Positions 27,038-34,160 of a stretch of DNA of 64,000 nt are shown here, one piece after another; positions within the stretch are counted from its first letter, which is position 1; the number at the start of each line of letters is the position of its first letter. The notes beneath the pieces were generated by a model. It saw nothing but the letters and a program-made list of their open reading frames with translations, had not been told where the DNA came from and made no database searches. Both the position numbers and the translations under genes were made by a program. Origin of the DNA: Solirubrobacter sp963724195 (GTDB lineage Bacteria > Actinomycetota > Thermoleophilia > Solirubrobacterales > Solirubrobacteraceae). The stretch spans positions 124,001-188,000 of the forward strand of contig CAVRTQ010000013.1 of the NCBI GenBank assembly GCA_963724195.1, written 5' to 3'.

Positions 27038-28539
27038 ATGGGGAGCCTCGCCTGCAGCCGCGTGCCTTCTCCCACCGGGCTGTCGATCGCCAACGTCCCA
27101 CCCACGGTCGCGACGCGGTCGTCCAGACCCCGCAACCCGCCACCGACGGACGGGTCCACGCCGCCCACGCCGTCGTCGGCGACCCGCACGACGAGCGCCT
27201 CGGGCTCCAGCCGGACCTCCACCCACGCCTGCTCGGCCTCCGCGTAGCGCGCGACGTTCGTCAGCGCCTCGGCGACCAGGAAGTACGCGGCGGCCTCGAC
27301 CGGCGCCGGCAGCCGCTCCTCCGGCAGCTCCACCTGCACCTCCACCGGCACCGTCGCCCGCTCGGCCAGCGAGTTGATCGCCGGAGCGAGCCCGCGGTCG
27401 GTGAGGATCGCGGGATGGATGCCGCGCGCGAGCTCGCGCAGCTCCGCCAACGCGCTCGCCAGCCGCTCGGACAGCTCGTCGATCGCCGGGTCCTTCAGCC
27501 GCGCCTTGAGCATCCGCAGATCCAGCGCGAGCGCGACGAGCTGCTGCTGCGCGCCGTCGTGCAGGTTGCGCTCGATCCGGCGCCGCGCGGCGTCGCCGGC
27601 CGCCATGATCCGCGCCCGCGAGAGCCGCAGCTCCTCCAGCCGCGCCTGCAGATCCGCGCGCAGGCGCTCGTTGTCCAGCGCCAGCGCGGAGGACGCCGCG
27701 GCGGCCTCCACCAGTTCCTGGCTCGTGTCCAGCGCGGGGTCGTGGATGATCGCCGCGAGCCGCCGGCCGTCGCGCTCCACCGCCGTCCAGGCCCGTCCCG
27801 ACCCCGGCGCCGGCAACGTCACGTCCCGGCCCTGCTCGTCGACGAACTTCTCCCGGTCGGGCAGCCAGTAGGCGACGGTGATCGAACGGTCGCCGAGGCT
27901 CTCCGCGAGCAGCTCGCGCACCGGCCCGGAGCGCGCGGTGCGGGGGACGAGCACGGCCTGCGTGATCACGCACAGCACGCGGTAGAGCGTCTCCAGCGTG
28001 GCGATGGTGAGCGCCGCCGCGGGCAGCGCGAAGCCGAGCAGGATCACGCCGAGCAGCGGCGACAACGTCCACGGGCCGACGAAGTCCACCTGCGCCGCGC
28101 CCGCCGCGCCCTCGACCCCGAGCTCCAGCAGCAGCGCGAACACGAATACGGGCACCAGCGCGACCGCCATCAGCGCCGCGGCCAGCAGCGGCCGGATCGT
28201 CAGGAAGGCCGCCATCCGCCACAGGTTGCGCTCGTTCAGCAGATCCAATGTGCGGCGCAACGCGCCCTCGCCGCTGCGGACACGCCCCGGGTACGCAGGC
28301 ACCTGCGTGTCCAGCCAGCGGTTCGCGGCGCGCCGGTCCAGCCGCGCGAGCGCCCGGCACGCGCCCGCCCCGGCGACCACGAGCGGCAGCCCGATGCCCA
28401 GGACGCTGAGCGCCGCGCCGATCACCAGCAGCGCCACCGCCGGCCACGCCAGCAGCGTCACCGGCAGGCTCACGACCAGGTACGCGACGGCGTGCCCGGC
28501 GCGCCGGAGCCGGTGATCGAGCTCGAGCGTCGCGATCAC
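27034..28539 (-). CDS. NarL-type sensor histidine kinase with N-terminal membrane sensor domain
   Basis: 501 residues. Two hydrophobic hairpins (AYLVVSLPVTLLAWPAV, RPLLAAALMAVALVPVFVF, GVILLGFALPAAAL) form a putative-sensor domain. A GAF-like linker is followed by the HisKA_3 motif RRIERNLHDGAQQQLVAL with phospho-acceptor His and a HATPase_c domain (EALTNVARYA, VRVADDGVGGVD, GLRGLDDRVATVGG). The GTG overlaps the DUF4097-like stop (GTGA). No cognate response regulator lies beside it, unusual for this family. Confidence 0.9.
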   Translation of the reverse strand: MIATLELDHRLRRAGHAVAYLVVSLPVTLLAWPAVALLVIGAALSVLGIGLPLVVAGAGACRALARLDRRAANRWLDTQVPAYPGRVRSGEGALRRTLDLLNERNLWRMAAFLTIRPLLAAALMAVALVPVFVFALLLELGVEGAAGAAQVDFVGPWTLSPLLGVILLGFALPAAALTIATLETLYRVLCVITQAVLVPRTARSGPVRELLAESLGDRSITVAYWLPDREKFVDEQGRDVTLPAPGSGRAWTAVERDGRRLAAIIHDPALDTSQELVEAAAASSALALDNERLRADLQARLEELRLSRARIMAAGDAARRRIERNLHDGAQQQLVALALDLRMLKARLKDPAIDELSERLASALAELRELARGIHPAILTDRGLAPAINSLAERATVPVEVQVELPEERLPAPVEAAAYFLVAEALTNVARYAEAEQAWVEVRLEPEALVVRVADDGVGGVDPSVGGGLRGLDDRVATVGGTLAIDSPVGEGTRLQARLPI

Positions 28540-29243
28540 GACCGCCCCTCCACCGTCACCGCGCCGGACCCGCTCAGCGCCTGCACGCTGTACGGCGCGT
28601 CCGGGCGGGCGATCACGCCCCGGACGAGCACGTCGGACTCGCTCTCGGCGTCGAGGTCGTAGCGGCCGGTCGGCATCACGGCGCGGATCGCCCCGGAGGC
28701 CGTGCGCAGCGACATGCGCGGCGGCGCGCAGTCGGCCTGGACGGCGATCGCGCCGGACCCCGCACGGGCGTCGAGCGAGTTGCCGCAGTAGCGGGAGATG
28801 TTGATGCGGCCCGCGCCGGAGGTGATCTGGGCCGAGCCGCGGTAGCCGCGCAGGTTGACGTCGCCGTACGTCGTGCGGATGTCCAGCCCGACGTTGTCGG
28901 GCACGACGATCCGGTAGGAGACGCGGCACGGGCCGAGCAGCGTCACCGGGCAGCGCGAGCGCAGGCCGAAGACGCCCGGCCCGGGCTGCTTCTCGATCCG
29001 CGGGCGGTGCCCGAACGAATAGCGCTCCTCGCGCTGGACCTCGACGCTGTCGCGCCGGCCGCCGCCGACGATCTCGATGTCACCGTCCGCGACGTCGAAC
29101 GTCAGCGCCTCGAGCGTGCCTTCGACTCGGAACGAGGGGCGCACCTCCTTCGTGGAGGCGAACGACGCGATCACGAGCGCGGCGATGCCGCCCACCACGA
29201 GGAGGGCCGAGATCGCCACAACACGGCCCCACGGCGACAGCAT
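28536..29243 (-). CDS. DUF4097-like membrane-anchored beta-helix protein
   Basis: 235 residues. One N-terminal membrane segment (VVAISALLVVGGIAALVIASF) and an external beta-rich region with repeated short strands (GLDIRTTYGDVNLRGYRG, SAQITSGAGRINIS, LRTASGAIRAVMPTG, VQALSGSGAVTVEG), the pattern of the DUF4097 putative-adhesin family. First gene of a coupled operon with a histidine kinase and a binding lipoprotein, so possibly part of its envelope-sensing unit. Start has TAAGCT 9 nt upstream. Confidence 0.8.
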   Translation of the reverse strand: MLSPWGRVVAISALLVVGGIAALVIASFASTKEVRPSFRVEGTLEALTFDVADGDIEIVGGGRRDSVEVQREERYSFGHRPRIEKQPGPGVFGLRSRCPVTLLGPCRVSYRIVVPDNVGLDIRTTYGDVNLRGYRGSAQITSGAGRINISRYCGNSLDARAGSGAIAVQADCAPPRMSLRTASGAIRAVMPTGRYDLDAESESDVLVRGVIARPDAPYSVQALSGSGAVTVEGRS

Positions 29244-29252
29244 GCGGCCGCG

Positions 29253-29258
29253 AGCTTA
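29253..29258 (-). promoter_or_regulatory. -10 TAAGCT, leaderless type
   Basis: Ends 9 nt before ATG 29243 of the DUF4097-like gene. The 12-bp hairpin at 29264-29294 covers the region where a -35 would be. Confidence 0.45.
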
Positions 29259-29263
29259 CATTC

Positions 29264-29294
29264 GGTCCCGGCCGCCGCGCCAGCGGCCGGGACC
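29264..29294. terminator. Hairpin with 12-bp perfect GC stem
   Basis: Arms GGTCCCGGCCGC (29264-29275) and GCGGCCGGGACC (29283-29294), loop CGCGCCA. It lies between two minus-strand genes: after the 29374 gene and just upstream of the 28536-29243 gene. Probably a terminator of the former. Confidence 0.65.
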
Positions 29295-29300
29295 CGAGGG

Positions 29301-29358
29301 GGAGATCCGCGAAGCGATCTCCGAGCGATCGCGCATGGCGCCGGCGAAGCCGGCTGCC
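29301..29358. repeat. Paired-hairpin dispersed repeat, copy 1
   Basis: Hairpin 1: arms GGAGAT and ATCTCC (29301-29322) closing on mini-hairpin CGCGAAGCG. Hairpin 2: GCCGGC-GAA-GCCGGC at 29340-29354 flanked by GGC and GCC. The same two-hairpin layout recurs at 35388-35443 with different but still paired stem bases. Confidence 0.6.
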
Positions 29359-29373
29359 GCGTTCGATCGCCTG

Positions 29374-29694
29374 TTACGCGAAGCGCACGCGGGGACGGCC
29401 GTGCGCGCGCCGGCGCTCTTCGCGCCGGAGCTGGCGGCCGCGCGCGCCGAGCATCAGCACGGCGTCCGCGCTGGGCCGCAGCGGGTCGGCGACGGCGTGC
29501 CCGTCGTCGAGCGAGAGCGCGGCCCACAGCTCGTCGCCGACCTCGGCGATCAGGACGTCGCCCGAGGGAGCGTGGCTGGAGTCGAGGGAGGCCAGCTGCT
29601 CGAGCGCAGCCGCGTCCGTGTGGCGGGCCTGGCGGATCCGCAGCGTGGAGTGGGTCACGGGGATCTCCTTGCGTCGCGTGAGCTGGTTGAACAT
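29374..29694 (-). CDS. Short GNAT-like N-terminal domain protein
   Basis: About 95-106 residues. LRIRQARHTDAAALEQLASLDSS followed by VLIAEVGDELWAALSLDDGHAVADPLRPSA resembles only the first half of a GNAT acetyltransferase; the acetyl-CoA loop is absent and the C-terminus is Arg-rich. A GTG at 29656-29658 with an AAGGAG ribosome site 4 nt ahead is the likelier start; ATG 29692-29694 is the longer option. Function unknown; may bind rather than transfer. Confidence 0.6.
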   Translation of the reverse strand: MFNQLTRRKEIPVTHSTLRIRQARHTDAAALEQLASLDSSHAPSGDVLIAEVGDELWAALSLDDGHAVADPLRPSADAVLMLGARGRQLRREERRRAHGRPRVRFA

Positions 29695-29719
29695 GAGACG
29701 TATGTTCGCGCTGAGACGG

Positions 29720-29777
29720 ACCCCTTACATCAGGCGGATGGTGCGGCTCTGAGGGCCGTACCCCTTACGATCCGGCG
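29720..29777. promoter_or_regulatory. Direct repeat ACCCCTTAC(G)ATCnGGCG, 40-bp spacing
   Basis: ACCCCTTAC-ATC-A-GGCG at 29720 and ACCCCTTAC-G-ATC-C-GGCG at 29760. The second contains the putative -10 TACGAT (29766-29771), 9 nt before ATG 29781. Four helical turns apart; may be a dimer-binding operator or a duplicated promoter. Confidence 0.4.
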
Positions 29778-29780
29778 ACC

Positions 29781-30506
29781 ATGATCGCCGTCGTCACCGG
29801 AGCCGGGTCCGGCATAGGGAGAGCGGCCGCGCAGGCCCTTATCGAGGCGGGCTGGACCGTCGTCGCGGCCGGCCGGCGGGAGGCGCCGCTGGTCGAGACG
29901 ATCGGGGACGCAGAAGGGCTGGCGGTGCCGACCGACGTCACCGACCCCGACTCCGTCGCCTCCCTGTTCGGCAAGACGCAGCAGGCCTACGGGCGCGTGG
30001 ATCTGCTGTTCAACAACGCGGGCGCGGGCCTCACCAAGCCCGTGACCGAGATCGCCTACCCCGAGTGGCAGGCGGTCGTGAACGTCAATCTCACCGGCAC
30101 GTTCCTGTGCGCCCAGGCCGCGTTCCGCGTGATGGCCGAGCAGGACCCGCGCGGCGGGCGCATCATCAACAACGGCTCGATCTCGGCCTACGTCCCGCGG
30201 CCCCAGGCCATCGCGTACAACGCCACCAAGCACGCGGTCACCGGCATCACCAAGTCGCTCTCGCTCGAAGGGCGCGCGTTCGACATCGCGTGCGGGCAGA
30301 TCGACATCGGCAACGCGGCGACCGAGATGACCGAGCGCATGAGCGGCGGCGTGCTCCAGGCCGACGGCTCACTCGCGCCGGAGCCCACGATGGACGTCGG
30401 CAACGTCGGCCGCGCGGTGGCGTACATGGCCTCGCTTCCGCTGGACGCCAACGTGCAGACCATGACCGTGATGGCGACGAAGATGCCGTTCGTCGGCCGC
30501 GGCTGA
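29781..30506 (+). CDS. Short-chain dehydrogenase/reductase (SDR)
   Basis: 241 residues of classical SDR type: TGAGSGIGRAA cofactor turn, NNAG motif LLFNNAGAGL, catalytic Ser in NNGSISAYVP and YNATK (Tyr/Lys). Substrate unknown. Monocistronic with a start-proximal promoter. A 190-bp noncoding stretch follows. Confidence 0.9.
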   Translation: MIAVVTGAGSGIGRAAAQALIEAGWTVVAAGRREAPLVETIGDAEGLAVPTDVTDPDSVASLFGKTQQAYGRVDLLFNNAGAGLTKPVTEIAYPEWQAVVNVNLTGTFLCAQAAFRVMAEQDPRGGRIINNGSISAYVPRPQAIAYNATKHAVTGITKSLSLEGRAFDIACGQIDIGNAATEMTERMSGGVLQADGSLAPEPTMDVGNVGRAVAYMASLPLDANVQTMTVMATKMPFVGRG

Positions 30507-30698
30507 GTCACGGTCAGAGACAATCGCGCGGTGGTCGGCGCGAAGTGCCGCGAAGTCGCAGCGCGCGACGGCCCGGGCGCGCACACTCGCCCTCGTCGGA
30601 TAGACCACCAAGGGCGAGGTCGCCCCCGCCCTCGGTAGGTCAGAACCACCACCCAGGGGCCGTGGGCACGGCGTCGTCCGGGCGGGATCGTCCCGCCC
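30507..30698. other. Noncoding stretch ending in a perfect hairpin at a start codon
   Basis: Contains an inverted repeat CTCGCCCT (30586-30593) / AGGGCGAG (30611-30618) and the perfect 19-bp palindrome GGGCGGGATCGTCCCGCCC at 30680-30698, which abuts the ATG at 30699. No ORF with credible coding character is seen here. Confidence 0.5.
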
Positions 30699-30821
30699 AT
30701 GCCCCATTCCACCATCGCCGCGACGGTCCTCGTCGCCTCCGTCCTCATCGCCGCCGTCGTCGGTCCTGCCGCCGCGCAGACCCACGCCCAGACCCACGCG
30801 TCGGTTCAGACGCACGCGTAG
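30699..30821 (+). CDS. Small secreted peptide with Gln-Thr-His repeats
   Basis: 40 residues: a signal peptide (IAATVLVASVLIAAVVGPAAA) and a short tail QTHAQTHASVQTHA made of three QTHA-type units. The mature part would be only about 14 residues and could chelate metal through its histidines (inference). The ATG directly follows an 8-bp-stem hairpin that could occlude translation. No family recognised. It could be a truncated gene for a larger secreted protein. Confidence 0.5.
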   Translation: MPHSTIAATVLVASVLIAAVVGPAAAQTHAQTHASVQTHA

Positions 30822-30883
30822 ATAGGGTGCGCGCGTCGCGAAAGATCGAGCGTTCGCCCGATGTGCCCCGCTCGGCGCGCTCG

Positions 30884-30889
30884 TAGCGT
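30884..30889 (+). promoter_or_regulatory. -10 TAGCGT, leaderless type
   Basis: Ends 7 nt before ATG 30897 of the secreted protein gene. Confidence 0.5.
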
Positions 30890-30896
30890 CGCGACC

Positions 30897-31772
30897 ATGC
30901 GCCCCGCCCATCTTCCGCACCGCTTCGTCGCCGCCGGCTTCACGGTGGCGGCGACGCTGGTCGCGCCCACCACCGCGCTCGCTGCGGACGCCGTGTACGG
31001 CGGAAGTTCCCGCGACAAGGACGCCATCGTCCTCAAGACCGACGCCCAGTCGACGACGCTGCGCTCCATCGTCATCGGCTGGCGCGCGACCTGCGACGAC
31101 GGGAGCTGGATTCCCGGTGGCGGGACCCTGACGCCGGCCGTGCCCGAGCCCGGCTTCGAACCCGACCCCAGCGAGCTCCTCGTCAGTCAGAACGGCAAGG
31201 GCCGCTTCAAGGGCACCCAGCTCTCGACCCGCGACTTCGGCGACGTCGCTGCCGGCATCTCCGTCGAGATCCAGGGCAAGCTCAAGCCCGACCGGGCCAC
31301 CGGGACGGTCAAGGTCCAGGTCGCGATCATCGACAAGGCCACTGGCGTGACGGTCACGAACTGCCGCGTCACCCAGAAGTGGTCCGCATCGCACGCGCCC
31401 GGCAACGTGTACGGCGGAACGACCTCGCAGGGCGCGCCCGTCGTCCTGCGCCTGGTCGCCGACCGCAAGCGGGTCAGCGACATCTTCCTGAGCTGGTCCG
31501 GACCGTGCACCCCCAGCGGCTCCCACTGGAGTCGCGAGCACCTCGGCAACTTCAGCGTCAAGGCCAACGGGTCGTTCGGCAACCCGTTCACCGACGAGCT
31601 CCCGCTCGAGGACGGCGGCAAGCGCGCATACGACTACACGTTCACCGGCAAGCTCAGCAAGGCCGCCGGCAAGGGACGACTGCAGTTCAAGATCAGCGAA
31701 ACCGATGCGGCCGGCGTCGCGGGCTCCGCGTGCGAGACCGGCGCCGTGACCTGGAAGTTGGCTTCGACCTAG
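30897..31772 (+). CDS. Secreted protein with two tandem homologous domains
   Basis: 291 residues: signal peptide (FTVAATLVAPTTALAAD), then two beta-rich domains of about 125-130 residues. Each begins VYGG(S/T)(S/T) and has a V-L-K/R strand, then (I/L)xxSIVIGWRATC or SDIFLSWSGPC with a Cys, then a second Cys near the domain end (TNCRV, SACETG). Likely disulfide-bonded and exported. Function unknown; not matched to a family I know. Followed by a strong terminator. Confidence 0.8.
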   Translation: MRPAHLPHRFVAAGFTVAATLVAPTTALAADAVYGGSSRDKDAIVLKTDAQSTTLRSIVIGWRATCDDGSWIPGGGTLTPAVPEPGFEPDPSELLVSQNGKGRFKGTQLSTRDFGDVAAGISVEIQGKLKPDRATGTVKVQVAIIDKATGVTVTNCRVTQKWSASHAPGNVYGGTTSQGAPVVLRLVADRKRVSDIFLSWSGPCTPSGSHWSREHLGNFSVKANGSFGNPFTDELPLEDGGKRAYDYTFTGKLSKAAGKGRLQFKISETDAAGVAGSACETGAVTWKLAST

Positions 31773-31779
31773 CTGTTCA

Positions 31780-31812
31780 GCGGCGGGCGATCCGGGGGGA
31801 ATCGCCCGCCGC
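31780..31812. terminator. Strong hairpin, 12-bp perfect stem
   Basis: Arms GCGGCGGGCGAT (31780-31791) and ATCGCCCGCCGC (31801-31812), 9-nt loop, starting 8 bp after the secreted-protein stop. Confidence 0.75.
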
Positions 31813-31846
31813 GACGGAACTCTGCGCCAACCGCCTTGGCGCGACA

Positions 31847-31874
31847 TTGGCAGGAGCTTGGTGCGCGGTAGGCT
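31847..31874 (+). promoter_or_regulatory. Promoter TTGGCA-N16-TAGGCT
   Basis: -35 TTGGCA at 31847-31852, -10 TAGGCT at 31869-31874, ending 8 nt before ATG 31883. A primary-sigma-type promoter for a leaderless message. Confidence 0.55.
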
Positions 31875-31882
31875 CGCAGGCG

Positions 31883-32317
31883 ATGGAGATCACGCTCGAG
31901 CCCGTCCACCGGGACAACGTCACCGTGCTCTGCCGGCTGGAGAGCAAGCCCGGGCAGGAGCGGTTCGTTGCGCCCAACGCGATCACGCTCGCTGAAGCGC
32001 ACTACTACCCGGGCTCGTTCGTTCGCGGCATCTACGCGGATGGCGAGCCCGTCGGCGTGATCTGGGTCGCCCGCGAGGACCCGGTGGAGCCGCCGTTCCT
32101 GGTGCGGCTGTCGATCGCAGGCACGCGCCAGGGGCAAGGCATCGGCGCGGAGGCGGTCGCGCTGCTGCAGGACGAGCTGCGCGCCGAGGGGGAGACCGAG
32201 CTGGAGCTGAGCTTCGTGCCCGGCGAGGACGGTCCGCAGGGCTTCTACGAACGGCTCGGGTTCGAGGACACCGGCCGCACGTTGGAGGGCGAGCTCATAT
32301 GGCGCAAGGACCTCTGA
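31883..32317 (+). CDS. GNAT family acetyltransferase
   Basis: 144 residues, of the SpeG/spermine-acetyltransferase-like subgroup by layout: VTVLCRLESKPGQERFVAPN, HYYPGSFVRGIYADGEPVGVI, then RLSIAGTRQGQGIGAEAVALL (acetyl-CoA loop) and GFYERLGF. Start ATG 31883 chosen from the promoter 8 nt upstream. It overlaps the DUF1905 gene by 19 bp. Confidence 0.87.
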   Translation: MEITLEPVHRDNVTVLCRLESKPGQERFVAPNAITLAEAHYYPGSFVRGIYADGEPVGVIWVAREDPVEPPFLVRLSIAGTRQGQGIGAEAVALLQDELRAEGETELELSFVPGEDGPQGFYERLGFEDTGRTLEGELIWRKDL

Positions 32318-32556
32318 CCTTCAGCGCCACCGTCGAGGAGCGCTCGCTCGTGGTGCCCGTCAACACGGTGCGGTTCTGGGGCGAGGCGCGCCCGCGCGTG
32401 GTCGCGCTCATCAACGGCCAGCAGTACCGCCAGCGGCTCGAGGTTCACGACGGGGAGACGGTGCTCGGCCTCACGGACGCGTTCCGCGCCCAGGCCAGCC
32501 TGTCGTTCGGCGACGTGATCGAGGTCACGATGGAACGCGACGTGGCTACGCCGTAG
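32299..32556 (+). CDS. DUF1905-like small beta-barrel protein
   Basis: 85 residues: FSATVEERSLVVPVNTVRFWG, RVVALINGQQYRQRLEVHDGE, then GDVIEVTMERD, the compact barrel seen in DUF1905 and YdeI-associated proteins. Overlaps the preceding acetyltransferase gene, so co-expressed. Function unknown. Confidence 0.75.
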   Translation: MAQGPLTFSATVEERSLVVPVNTVRFWGEARPRVVALINGQQYRQRLEVHDGETVLGLTDAFRAQASLSFGDVIEVTMERDVATP

Positions 32557-33424
32557 CTCGAGCGGCGGCGCGAAAGCGGCCGGGAGGGACCCCACGGGCG
32601 CGCCGGAACGCCCGGCTGAAGGCGTACACCGACGTGTAGCCGACCGCGGCCGCGACCTGCTCGAGGCTCTCGTCACCGTCGCGCAATCGGCGCGCGGCGA
32701 CGTCCATGCGCCAGCGCGTGAGGTAGGCCGCGGGCGCCTCGCCGAGCACGGACGCGAAGCGGCGGGTGAGCGTGGCGCGCGACACCGCGGCCTCGCGGGC
32801 GAGCGCGCTCGTCGTCCACTCGCGCGCCGGATCGGCGTGGAGCTTGGCGACCGCCGCGCCCACCACCGGGTCGCGCAGCGCGCCGAGCCACGAGGGCTGG
32901 TTCGGCAGCCACGCGCGCAGGATCTGCACGAGCAGCACGTCCACGAGGCGGTCGAGGATGACGGCGGTCGCGAGCTGTGGGCGCGAGAGCTCCCGCGCGA
33001 TCAGCTCGATCGTGGTGGTGAGCTCGTCGGCGCCGCGGAGCACGACGACGTCCGGCAGCGCGGTGAACGGCGGCGTGTCGTACTCGTAGTGCGCGCACAG
33101 GATGTGCGCGCGGGTGTCGCCGGAGCCGATCCGGATCACGCCGGCGCCGACCTCCTCGTACACGCTCGACGCGCGCTCGTCCCGGTCGCTCCCGAGCGTG
33201 TGCTCGGTGCCGTGCGGGAGCAGGATCACGTCGCCGGCTGTGAGTTCGAACGGCGCTCCGCCATCGACCGTGAACCACGCGCTGCCGTGCGTGACGGCAT
33301 GGAGGGCCGCGCCCTCGGCCCGGCTCGCGTGCCACGCCCAGTCGCTCCCGGCGTCGATCCGCGCGCCGAGCACGCCGCGAACACCCGTGACGGCGAGCAC
33401 GTCGGCCATCACGTCCTGAGTCAT
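32546..33424 (-). CDS. AraC-family regulator with cupin sensor
   Basis: 292 residues. N-terminal cupin-6-type sensor (GSAWFTVDGGAPFELTAGDVILLPHGTEHTL) and C-terminal double HTH: TTSALAREAAVSRATLTRRFASV and LEQVAAAVGYTSVYAFSRAFRR, with PGRFR at the end. Divergent from an SDR gene; the 63-bp gap holds GTTCGAAC and GAAC repeats, so it likely controls the SDR. The ligand is unknown. Confidence 0.9.
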   Translation of the reverse strand: MTQDVMADVLAVTGVRGVLGARIDAGSDWAWHASRAEGAALHAVTHGSAWFTVDGGAPFELTAGDVILLPHGTEHTLGSDRDERASSVYEEVGAGVIRIGSGDTRAHILCAHYEYDTPPFTALPDVVVLRGADELTTTIELIARELSRPQLATAVILDRLVDVLLVQILRAWLPNQPSWLGALRDPVVGAAVAKLHADPAREWTTSALAREAAVSRATLTRRFASVLGEAPAAYLTRWRMDVAARRLRDGDESLEQVAAAVGYTSVYAFSRAFRRARGVPPGRFRAAARATA

Positions 33425-33452
33425 ACGGATATTGATGGGGTTCGAACAGTCA

Positions 33453-33480
33453 TTGAACGGCTCACATCGCAGCGTAGCGT
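33453..33480 (+). promoter_or_regulatory. Promoter TTGAAC-N16-TAGCGT
   Basis: -35 TTGAAC at 33453-33458 and -10 TAGCGT at 33475-33480, ending 7 nt before ATG 33488. Adjacent GTTCGAAC could be the AraC-type regulator's site. Confidence 0.55.
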
Positions 33481-33487
33481 GTGCGGC

Positions 33488-34150
33488 ATGAACTTGAACG
33501 GCACCACCGCACTCGTCACCGGCGCCAACCGCGGCCTCGGCCGCCACTTCGCCGAGCAGCTGCTTCAGCGCGGCGCGACCACGGTCTACGCCGCCGCCCG
33601 TGATCCGCGCACGATCGACCTCCCCGGGGTCGTGCCGCTGCCGCTGGACATCACCGACCCGGACTCGGTCGCCCGCGCCGCGGCCATCGCCACCGACGTC
33701 GACGTCCTGATCAACAACGCCGGCATCTCGCTCCACCAGAACCTCGTGAACGGCGACCTGGAGCGGATCCGGCTCGAGATGGAGACGAACTTCTTCGGCA
33801 CGCTCAACGTCGTCCGCGCCTTCACGCCGGTGCGCGCGATCCTCAACGTCAACTCGCGCCTGTCATGGCTCTCGTACGTGGGCGCCAACGGCTACGCGGC
33901 GTCGAAGGCGGCGCAGTGGAGCCTCACGAACAGCATCCGGCTCGAGCTCCCCGACACGCTCGTCACCGGGCTGTACCTGAGCTCCACCGACACCGACATG
34001 ATGGCCGGCTGGGACATCCCCAAGAACGATCCCGCCGAGGTCGTCCGCGCCGCGCTCGACGGAATCGAGGCCGACGCGCTCGAGGTCATCGCCGACGAGG
34101 ACACCGCGATCACGAAGGCCGAGCTGAGCGGAGCGCCCGCGCTGGCGTAG
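33488..34150 (+). CDS. Short-chain dehydrogenase/reductase (SDR)
   Basis: 220 residues: ALVTGANRGLGRHFAEQL cofactor turn, VLINNAGISL, catalytic Ser region ILNVNSRLSWLS and Tyr/Lys GYAASKAAQW. Matches SDRs of the DltE-like/short subgroup often paired with AraC or TetR regulators, as here. A few residues before the Ser look missing compared with typical members. The TAG stop is part of the next gene's -10. Confidence 0.88.
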   Translation: MNLNGTTALVTGANRGLGRHFAEQLLQRGATTVYAAARDPRTIDLPGVVPLPLDITDPDSVARAAAIATDVDVLINNAGISLHQNLVNGDLERIRLEMETNFFGTLNVVRAFTPVRAILNVNSRLSWLSYVGANGYAASKAAQWSLTNSIRLELPDTLVTGLYLSSTDTDMMAGWDIPKNDPAEVVRAALDGIEADALEVIADEDTAITKAELSGAPALA

Positions 34151-34153
34151 ATT
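34148..34153 (+). promoter_or_regulatory. -10 TAGATT, leaderless type
   Basis: Overlaps the SDR stop and ends 7 nt before GTG 34161 of the MFS gene. Confidence 0.4.
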
Positions 34154-34160
34154 CGTCTGC

